This document shows positions 1 to 4,439 of a stretch of DNA of 5,196 bases, piece by piece (positions within the stretch are counted from its first letter, which is position 1; the number at the start of each line of letters is the position of its first letter). The translations under genes were made by a program, and so were the position numbers. The notes below the pieces were generated by a model. The model searched no databases. It was not told where the DNA came from and saw nothing but the letters and a program-made list of their open reading frames with translations. The stretch is taken from positions 1 to 5,196 of the forward strand of contig JASLBZ010000188.1 of NCBI GenBank assembly GCA_030146285.1. Direction: 5' to 3'. Source of the DNA: Neisseriaceae bacterium (GTDB taxonomy: Bacteria > Pseudomonadota > Gammaproteobacteria > Burkholderiales > Neisseriaceae).

Positions 1-177
1 AATCAAGACACTTTCATCGGTCACGGCAAATTTCTTTTGCGCTTGGGTATACATTTCACAAAATGTACACTGATTCCATGAACAGCCATTGGTAACTTGC
101 AAAATCAATGACTTGGCTTCACTTGGCGGTCGAAACACTGGCTCAATGTATTGAATGGGTAAAAATGAACTAAACAT
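1..177 (-). CDS. Radical SAM protein, N-terminal part only (runs off the left edge)
   Basis: The first 59 codons are present; the rest lies beyond base 1. The protein begins MFSSFLPIQYIEPVFRPPSE and reaches TNGCSWNQCTFCEMY at residues 29-43. Cys32, Cys37 and Cys40 form a CX4CX2C cluster-binding motif, the arrangement I associate with a COG1032-like group of radical SAM proteins, rather than the commoner CX3CX2C. Such enzymes bind a 4Fe-4S cluster and cleave S-adenosylmethionine to start radical chemistry; the substrate cannot be told from this fragment. The start at 177 is the first ATG after the upstream gene's stop at 198, leaving 20 bases with no clear Shine-Dalgarno. It is therefore probably co-transcribed, and perhaps translationally coupled, with that gene. 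The family call is firm, the exact function unknown. Confidence 0.85.
   Translation of the reverse strand, partial: MFSSFLPIQYIEPVFRPPSEAKSLILQVTNGCSWNQCTFCEMYTQAQKKFAVTDESVLI
67..84 (-). repeat. Inverted-repeat copy 1, within the radical SAM cysteine motif
   Basis: On the minus strand bases 84-69 read TGTTCATGGAATCAGT, the codons for Cys32-Ser-Trp-Asn-Gln36 plus the first base of Cys37. The same 16 bases occur on the plus strand at 943-958. The match continues for two positions (67-68) if one G-U pair is allowed. In RNA terms, a minus-strand transcript across 960-943 would be antisense to this mRNA. Confidence 0.9.
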
Positions 178-197
178 ATTGTTGTCTACGAATGTGA

Positions 198-728
198 TTA
201 TCGTGCCAGCTTAATCTGGCTTAAGCGATTTAGCAACTGGCTATTGCGAACCAGGCCTTCATCTTCGTGCCCCAAGCCCAACATTGTTTCAATAATCAAT
301 AGGTTTTCAGGGCGTCCGGCATGCAAACTCATCTTCATATTGGCAGCCTGAAAATCAATTGAATGCTCTTGGGCAAATGCTTTGGCTCTGGCATTGGCCA
401 CTTTTAACATGGGCACAAGTGAAACATTTAAATACACATTTTGAACTTGCAATACCAAAATTCGAGCAGCAAACCAATCGGCTTCTTCAGTAAACACATC
501 AGGGCTGACACTTTGAAAAGAATGCCTTTTGGCCGCGATTAAACTGGCAATCAATCGAATATTGGGAATCAAGGACTCACTAATCACATCATTCTCACCA
601 AAACCCAATTGTACTGGACAAAGGTGCGCGGCATGTGCATTGCCATCAACAGCCATATACCAACGACGCAATTGATTTTGTGCATTGTGTTTTAATTCTG
701 GCATTGTTTGCGCTGCAATCATGGTCAT
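198..728 (-). CDS. Conserved-looking hypothetical protein, 176 aa, upstream partner of the radical SAM gene
   Basis: I do not recognise this family. The protein has no signal peptide and no obvious membrane segment, and looks mainly helical, with stretches such as residues near LIPNIRLIASLIAAKRHSF and a later VANARAKAFAQEH segment. Two lone cysteines or metal-type motifs do not stand out. The start at 728 is supported by an AAGGAA Shine-Dalgarno at 734-739 on this strand, five bases before the ATG; other in-frame ATGs follow closely at codons 3 and 9. It sits directly upstream of the radical SAM gene with a 20-base gap, so the two probably form an operon, and this protein may be a partner or substrate of that enzyme. 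That is inference from position only. Reading frame, length and ribosome site make it a convincing gene. Confidence 0.8.
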   Translation of the reverse strand: MTMIAAQTMPELKHNAQNQLRRWYMAVDGNAHAAHLCPVQLGFGENDVISESLIPNIRLIASLIAAKRHSFQSVSPDVFTEEADWFAARILVLQVQNVYLNVSLVPMLKVANARAKAFAQEHSIDFQAANMKMSLHAGRPENLLIIETMLGLGHEDEGLVRNSQLLNRLSQIKLAR

Positions 729-752
729 GGTGATTCCTTCATTTTATCTTAA

Positions 753-781
753 TGGATATTTTTACTGATTAAATATGACAA
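753..781 (-). promoter_or_regulatory. Possible sigma-70 promoter for the 198-728 gene
   Basis: On the minus strand TTGTCA (781-776) is followed after 17 bases by TATCCA (758-753). They match five of six and four of six consensus positions. The site lies between the terminator at 800-829 and the Shine-Dalgarno at 734-739, which is where a promoter for this operon would be needed. The region is AT-rich, so chance matches are common. Confidence 0.35.
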
Positions 782-796
782 AATAATGTAAAGACA

Positions 797-836
797 TAAA
801 AAATAGCCGCTTGTCTAAGCGGCTATTTTCTTTTTT
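797..836. terminator. Bidirectional intrinsic terminator
   Basis: A perfect 13 bp stem (800-812 with 817-829, core AGCCGCTT / AAGCGGCT) closes a four-base loop, GTCT. On the minus strand it is followed by six T (complement of 798-803, partly in the stem); on the plus strand by C then six T (831-836). On the minus strand it ends transcription coming from ubiX and from the putative small RNA at 800-944, and separates them from the 198-728 gene. No gene points at it on the plus strand. Confidence 0.9.
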
Positions 837-944
837 GTTCTGTTAACACAACATCAATATGAAGATGCTGTGCACGCAAAAAAGCGCCGCGTCGATGAGC
901 GGTACCAGTAATAATAAGCTGAAGTTAGGTTTATTTTTTGCGTG
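800..944 (-). ncRNA. Candidate structured small RNA or ubiX 3'UTR-derived RNA
   Basis: Read on the minus strand this stretch has three consecutive helices. Helix 1 pairs CACGCAAAAAA (944-934) with TTTTTTGCGTG (883-873), 11 bp perfect, enclosing 50 bases that hold a small CCGC/GCGG hairpin. Helix 2 starts at the next base and pairs 872-864 with 855-847, nine pairs with an eight-base loop. Its one non-Watson-Crick pair is G-U on the minus strand but would be A-C on the plus strand, which favours minus-strand transcription. Helix 3 is the intrinsic terminator. No plausible protein gene lies here. The RNA could have its own promoter (TTGACA at 985-980) or be processed from the ubiX transcript, whose stop codon is 45 bases upstream. 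I do not recognise it as a known RNA family. Confidence 0.5.
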
Positions 945-960
945 TTCATGGAATCAGTAT
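943..960 (+). repeat. Inverted-repeat copy 2, downstream of ubiX
   Basis: Bases 943-958 on the plus strand are identical to the minus strand at 84-69 (16 of 16). The minus-strand version, ACTGATTCCATGAACA, lies at the upstream edge of the candidate structured RNA and shares two bases with its first helix, so most of it would be single-stranded and available for pairing. Confidence 0.9.
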
Positions 961-985
961 GGCTTAGCCTTGGTTTTTATGTCAA
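956..985 (-). promoter_or_regulatory. Possible promoter for the candidate small RNA
   Basis: On the minus strand a perfect TTGACA (985-980) lies just after the ubiX stop codon, followed after 18 bases by CATACT (961-956), four of six to the -10 consensus. Transcription would start near 949, giving an RNA of about 150 bases ending at the terminator. The -10 is poor, and a start there would leave out part of the segment complementary to the radical SAM mRNA (943-960). CCTTG (968-972) and CAAGG (983-987) also form a small inverted repeat over the -35 region. Confidence 0.3.
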
Positions 986-988
986 GGA

Positions 989-1621
989 TTAATTCAAGTG
1001 CATTGTTTGTTCGCCCCATTTTTGCATCAAATGATGAGAAATGCCCAATTGATCTAAAATACGAGCAACCACAAAATCCACCATATCAGCTACTGTTTCG
1101 GGGTGATGATAAAAACCAGCAGCAGGTGGTAAAATAATCGCGCCTGCATTAGCCAAGTTCAACATGTTTTGCAAATGGATGGTTGAAAAAGGTGACTCTC
1201 TGGGCACAATCACCAAAGGGCGGCGCTCTTTAATACTAACGTCGGCAGCCCGTTCAATCAGATTGTCCGATAAGCCATGACTGATGGCCGCAATAGTGCC
1301 CATGCTGGCAGGGCAAATTACCATGGCATCAGCAGGATTGGTACCTGAAGCCAATGGGGCAAACCATTCTTCTTTACCAAATACACGCAGACGCTCCCCC
1401 ACATTAAACTTCTCTCTGAGCATGCTCTCGCATGTCTTGGCATGTGCAGGCAGCGTCAAATCCATTTCTTGTTTTGCAACCACTTGGGCTGCACTGGAAT
1501 ACAATAGCCAGACCGTTTTACCAGCGGCCAATAAACATTCTAAAAGACGAATACCATAAGGCATACCAGATGCACCTGTGAAGGCAAGCGTCACTGTTTG
1601 CACATTTTGAGTAGTTAACAT
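989..1621 (-). CDS. ubiX: UbiX, flavin prenyltransferase
   Basis: UbiX joins dimethylallyl (mono)phosphate to reduced FMN, making the prenylated flavin cofactor that UbiD needs to decarboxylate the ubiquinone precursor. Family motifs are in order: FTGASG (14-19) for the flavin phosphate, ICPASMGT (102-109), NLIERAADV (120-128), KERRPLVIVPRESP (131-144), HLQNML (149-154) and PPAAGFYHHP (165-174). Residues equivalent to those described as active-site residues in Pseudomonas UbiX appear present: Arg124, Lys131, Glu142, Tyr171, Arg187 and Trp202. At 210 residues its length fits the family, and the C-terminal WGEQ also matches the Pseudomonas protein. The start at 1621 places GASG at the expected distance; the only ribosome site is a weak GGG at 1632-1630. 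UbiD is not in the window. The 3' side leads into a structured RNA and a terminator. Confidence 0.96.
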   Translation of the reverse strand: MLTTQNVQTVTLAFTGASGMPYGIRLLECLLAAGKTVWLLYSSAAQVVAKQEMDLTLPAHAKTCESMLREKFNVGERLRVFGKEEWFAPLASGTNPADAMVICPASMGTIAAISHGLSDNLIERAADVSIKERRPLVIVPRESPFSTIHLQNMLNLANAGAIILPPAAGFYHHPETVADMVDFVVARILDQLGISHHLMQKWGEQTMHLN

Positions 1622-1650
1622 GATTTAAACCCATTTAAAAACAATGCAAC

Positions 1651-1656
1651 ATTATA
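1651..1656 (-). promoter_or_regulatory. Probable -10 element of ubiX
   Basis: A perfect TATAAT lies on the minus strand 29 bases upstream of the ubiX start codon, which would give a leader of about 23 bases. No good -35 lies 16-18 bases upstream (AACGGA at 17), so strength or need for an activator is uncertain. An overlapping TATAAT also reads on the plus strand at 1653-1658 but has no -35 either. Confidence 0.4.
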
Positions 1657-1827
1657 ATACAAGCGGCACTGATTCCGTTTTCTTCTTGCAATATGCCAAT
1701 TGATTAATGTAAAGTCGTGTTATGGCTCTTTTAAAAATATTATTATTGAGTACAATCAATAAGATAAATTCTTCAGCATCTACAAAAAAGATTATAAGTA
1801 TCTGATTTTAAATAAATTAGGGATAAT

Positions 1828-2274
1828 ATGCGATTCAAAAAACGACTGTCTTGTCTTTGCCTGAGCATTCTATTAAGCGCCTGCCAAACGACTGACCCTG
1901 ATCAAGTCAAAAAAAGCAATCAGTTTGATGTGATTGCAGACACAAAAGTATATAACTTCAAAGCCATGCCCCATCGCACAGCCCAGCCAGATATCACGGT
2001 CAAGTCCAACCAAAATGTTTCTAGCACTGCCATTTGCATTCAAGAGCAATTAAAAAAACAATTCAAATTACCTGATAACTTCTTTGAGAAAAAATCCTAT
2101 GCCAGTAGAGGCGAAACCGTTGCTTTGGTTAACCCTTTTACCAATGTTGAAGGCTTGGTATTTGAAATCACCCCAAGTGGCATCAATGACAGTATAATAA
2201 ATTTATATTCCAATGGAACTCGTCTTTCAAAAGCATGGAAAAACATTCCAAATAAATGCAAATCACAAATTTAA
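1828..2274 (+). CDS. Small secreted lipoprotein of unknown function, 148 aa
   Basis: The N-terminus is a typical lipoprotein signal: basic MRFKKR, a hydrophobic stretch, then the lipobox LLSAC with Cys19 as the lipidated residue. Residues after it are QTTDPD; the +2 residue is Gln, so Lol sorting to the outer membrane is expected in a proteobacterium. After a polar linker (about 20-65), a small globular domain of about 80 residues runs from Cys70 to Cys144, containing VALVNPFTNVEGLVFEITPSG and LYSNGTRLSKAW. Cys70 and Cys144 could form a disulfide in the periplasm. I do not recognise a named family. The start at 1828 has AGGGA at 1819-1823, a rather short four bases away. A TATAAG at 1793-1798 might be its -10. 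It stands alone, divergent from ubiX, with no clear terminator before the next gene. Confidence 0.85.
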   Translation: MRFKKRLSCLCLSILLSACQTTDPDQVKKSNQFDVIADTKVYNFKAMPHRTAQPDITVKSNQNVSSTAICIQEQLKKQFKLPDNFFEKKSYASRGETVALVNPFTNVEGLVFEITPSGINDSIINLYSNGTRLSKAWKNIPNKCKSQI

Positions 2275-2428
2275 CGAATTTCCTTTAGCTTTGTTCGGCT
2301 AAATGTGAGAAAATGTGCATCTTGCAATACTTTGTCAGCCAATATCGACAATTTTTGATTAACTGCGCTTTACGCAAGTAAAGATAGCGATAACAACATT
2401 ACCAGCGTTACAGGTAAGGATTTAAAGC
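2275..2428 (+). other. Intergenic gap and leader of the ProQ-like gene
   Basis: This 154-base stretch holds no gene. It contains a compact hairpin, CTTTAC-GCAA-GTAAAG (2368-2383), with a GNRA-type tetraloop on a 6 bp stem, 45 bases before the start codon. A weaker hairpin (2284-2289 with 2298-2303) lies just after the lipoprotein stop but has no T tract. I found no convincing sigma-70 promoter, although the gene probably has its own here. The Shine-Dalgarno AAGGA is at 2416-2420. Confidence 0.4.
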
Positions 2429-2857
2429 ATGATGGATAAGGAAACAAGCATGGGTGCTGCTTTAAAAGCAGCTGTTCAAACCATGAGTAAGAAGAAACAA
2501 ACCGAAATGATTGCAGATTATATTTATAAAAAATATGATGTGTTTAAAAAATTCAAACCTTTGGCTATTGGTATTGATCAAGATTTGATTGCCGAATTAC
2601 CACAGTTTGATGCCGTTTTGGTTGCTCGCGTATTGGCAAACCATTGCCGTCGTCCTCGCTATACTAAAGCCTTAGCAAAAGGTGGTAAACGTTTTGATTT
2701 AAACAGTCGCTTCAAAGGCGAAGTCACTGAAGAAGAACAAAAAATCGCCCAAGCCCATCCATGCATGCAGACTGAAAAAGCTGCTACAGAGGAAAAGCCA
2801 GTTCCAGCAGTTGAAACTGAAGCCATTGCTGTAGTAGAAGCACCTGTAAGCGAATAA
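2429..2857 (+). CDS. proQ: ProQ/FinO-domain RNA-binding protein, minimal form
   Basis: This is a short RNA chaperone of the ProQ/FinO family, which binds structured RNAs, typically intrinsic-terminator hairpins with their U tail, and assists small-RNA regulation. The FinO domain spans about residues 20-108: FKPLAIGIDQDLIAELP (42-58) aligns with RPLKIGIFQDLVDR of E. coli ProQ, and RRPRYTKALAKGGKRFDL (74-91) with its RNA-contacting WRYL...TRVDL segment; Arg77, Tyr78 and Arg88 are the likely RNA contacts. The E. coli linker and Tudor-like C-terminal domain are missing. A tail of about 30 residues rich in Glu, Ala, Val and Pro (113-142) replaces them, so it resembles the minimal Neisseria ProQ. 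AAGGA at 2416-2420 suits the ATG at 2429; a second ATG follows at once and a third at codon 8. A strong terminator follows the gene. Confidence 0.93.
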   Translation: MMDKETSMGAALKAAVQTMSKKKQTEMIADYIYKKYDVFKKFKPLAIGIDQDLIAELPQFDAVLVARVLANHCRRPRYTKALAKGGKRFDLNSRFKGEVTEEEQKIAQAHPCMQTEKAATEEKPVPAVETEAIAVVEAPVSE

Positions 2858-2860
2858 ATC

Positions 2861-2892
2861 AAAACCATGTTGTGTCACAGCATGGTTTTTTT
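2861..2892 (+). terminator. Intrinsic terminator after the ProQ-like gene
   Basis: AAAACCATG (2861-2869) pairs with CATGGTTTT (2881-2889). The stem continues through a T-G wobble (2870/2880) and TGT/ACA (2871-2873/2877-2879) to a three-base loop, and is followed by T to 2892, a run of seven T in all. It begins three bases after the proQ stop and ends only 14 bases before the tatD-family start codon. Confidence 0.88.
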
Positions 2893-2906
2893 CATTCTGA
2901 ATCACA

Positions 2907-3674
2907 ATGCAAATATTTGATAGTCACTGTCATTTAGTGCATGAACCCCTATTCTCCAATGTTTCTGATATTCTTCATGACTGTCAAAAACATGGAGATT
3001 ATTTTGCGTTACTCCCCTCAACTTGCGCTGCTGAGTTTTCTTTGGTTGCACAACTGATCACCCAACACAGTAACCTGATTCCTGCTTTTGGTTTTCATCC
3101 TTTTTTTGTTGATGATATCCAAAGCCATGATTGGGATTTATTGGCTGATTTTTTAAATACCGTTCCCAACAGCGTTGTGGGAGAGATTGGTCTCGATTTT
3201 TACAAGCCCAGCACGCCAGAACACCAAATAAATCAGCTTGTTGCATTTGAAAAACAATTGATTTTGTGTCAAGAATTAAAACGACCCATGACTTTGCATG
3301 TACGTAAAGCAACACAAGTCTGTTTTGAAATACTGGATAAATATGCTGTCACAGGTTTTATGCATGCATTTTCAGGCAGCCTAGAAGAAGCAAAATATTG
3401 GATTCAAAAGGGATTTCTATTGGGCATTGGTTCAGTCTTGCTAAATCCAAATGCCAAGAAGATTCGTCACGTCATTGAAAAAGTTGATCTTGAACACATG
3501 GTGTTAGAAACCGATGCACCTTATATGAAACCATGCGATGCGATTGAAGACTTTAACCACCCTGAAAACATCATCTTAATTGCCAAAATTGTTGCCAATA
3601 TCAAAAACATTCCATTGGCAACCGTCTTAGACACCTGTGCTCAGAATACTTGGCGTATGTTAACCAGATCATGA
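2907..3674 (+). CDS. TatD-family metal-dependent hydrolase (YjjV-like)
   Basis: TatD proteins are cytoplasmic two-metal hydrolases of the amidohydrolase barrel fold; members have DNase activity, though the role of this subgroup is not settled. All expected ligands are visible: FDSHCH with His7 and His9, GFHP with His64, VGEIGLDF with Glu93, LHVRKA with His131, MHAFSGS with His153, and LETDAPYM with Asp203. The 255 residues are full length, and HAFSGS and the size resemble E. coli YjjV more than TatD itself. The start must be 2907: the HxH motif begins at residue 7 and an in-frame TGA lies at 2898-2900. No Shine-Dalgarno is visible, and a strong terminator ends 14 bases upstream, so its expression is puzzling. 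Its last six bases overlap the end of the convergent ATPase gene. Confidence 0.95.
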   Translation: MQIFDSHCHLVHEPLFSNVSDILHDCQKHGDYFALLPSTCAAEFSLVAQLITQHSNLIPAFGFHPFFVDDIQSHDWDLLADFLNTVPNSVVGEIGLDFYKPSTPEHQINQLVAFEKQLILCQELKRPMTLHVRKATQVCFEILDKYAVTGFMHAFSGSLEEAKYWIQKGFLLGIGSVLLNPNAKKIRHVIEKVDLEHMVLETDAPYMKPCDAIEDFNHPENIILIAKIVANIKNIPLATVLDTCAQNTWRMLTRS

Positions 3675-4439
3675 AGCCATAAAACTATCGAACCCCCACG
3701 CACCCGATGGCAATGTTAACGGGCGAATTGCCCAACCATAGGCCTGCTGTAATGCTTCTTGTGTTAAAACGTCTTTTGCTCCACCTTGTTTAATGACCTT
3801 GCCATGTGCCATTAAAACAAAATAATTGGCGTAATTCGCAGCCAAAGACAAATCATGCAAGACCATCACACAACTTAAGTCATTCCCTTTAGGATGCTTG
3901 GCCAGTGCTTGCATCAATTGGTGCTGATGCCGTATATCCAAATGATTATTGGGTTCATCCAGTAATAAAATATCGGTATTTTGTAAAAAAGCACGCACAA
4001 TGGCACAACGTTGACGCTCACCCCCTGAAAGTTGGTTCAAACGTTTTTTAGCCATCGTTTCTAAACCAAAATATTCCAACCATTTCATTGCCTCAGTACC
4101 GTCTTTTTGAGAAACGCGAGCGAACCATGAACGATTCGGATAGCGTCCTAATAAAACATACTCGAACACCGTCATGACCAAGGTGAATTGTTCATGCTGC
4201 CCCACCCAGGCAATCTTTCCTCGCTCAACCCATGACTTTAAAGGCGAGCCCATACACAACACATTTTGTGAATGCTGTCCCAACAAAACCTTTAATAAAG
4301 TGCTTTTACCCGCACCATTAGGACCAATAATGGCGCAGCGAACGCCTTTTGGAATCGTCAAGTCAGGAATATCCAACACCACATGGTTTTGATAAGCTAT
4401 GTGTGCCTTGTGGACATGAAACACATTTGATTCATCCAT
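3669..4439 (-). CDS. ABC transporter ATPase, FecE/FhuC/BtuD/HmuV type
   Basis: This is the ATP-hydrolysing subunit of a type II importer for iron chelates, heme or cobalamin. Visible motifs: Walker A GPNGAGKST (39-47, Lys45), Q-loop Gln81 in WVGQH, signature LSGGERQR (137-144), Walker B ILLLDE with Glu162, D-loop NHLD (165-168) and switch His195 in VLHD. The 256 residues are the normal length. Walker B is followed by PNN where PTN or PTS is usual. It starts directly on the permease stop (TAATG), so the two are translationally coupled; a GGGG about ten bases upstream may serve as ribosome site. No binding-protein or receptor gene lies in the window, so the substrate cannot be chosen. It converges on tatD, sharing 3669-3674, with no terminator between them. 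Confidence 0.93.
   Translation of the reverse strand: MDESNVFHVHKAHIAYQNHVVLDIPDLTIPKGVRCAIIGPNGAGKSTLLKVLLGQHSQNVLCMGSPLKSWVERGKIAWVGQHEQFTLVMTVFEYVLLGRYPNRSWFARVSQKDGTEAMKWLEYFGLETMAKKRLNQLSGGERQRCAIVRAFLQNTDILLLDEPNNHLDIRHQHQLMQALAKHPKGNDLSCVMVLHDLSLAANYANYFVLMAHGKVIKQGGAKDVLTQEALQQAYGWAIRPLTLPSGAWGFDSFMAS

Noticed and set aside
873..944. A miniature mobile element bounded by 11 bp inverted repeats
   Set aside because: The repeats have no matching target-site duplication outside them (CTGTG on the left, TTCAT on the right) and abut a second hairpin and a terminator, which fits an RNA structure better.
859..1137. Plus-strand open frame of 92 codons across the ubiX 3' end, which also reads CSWNQ in frame with the 16-base repeat
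   Set aside because: It has no Shine-Dalgarno, overlaps ubiX antisense and lies within the structured region. The shared CSWNQ follows simply from the identical 16 bases falling in the same frame.
1668..1676. A third ACTGATTCC, giving ubiX upstream DNA a nine-base match to the candidate antisense segment
   Set aside because: It lies upstream of the probable ubiX -10 at 1656-1651, so it would not be in the ubiX mRNA, and nine bases is within chance for this window.
2284..2303. Hairpin TTTAGC/GCTAAA after the lipoprotein gene as its terminator
   Set aside because: The stem is only six or seven AT-rich pairs and no T tract follows on either strand.
2659..2905. Two minus-strand open frames antisense to the ProQ-like gene
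   Set aside because: They have low-complexity composition mirroring the Glu/Ala tail codons on the other strand, with no ribosome site; they are shadows of a well-supported gene.
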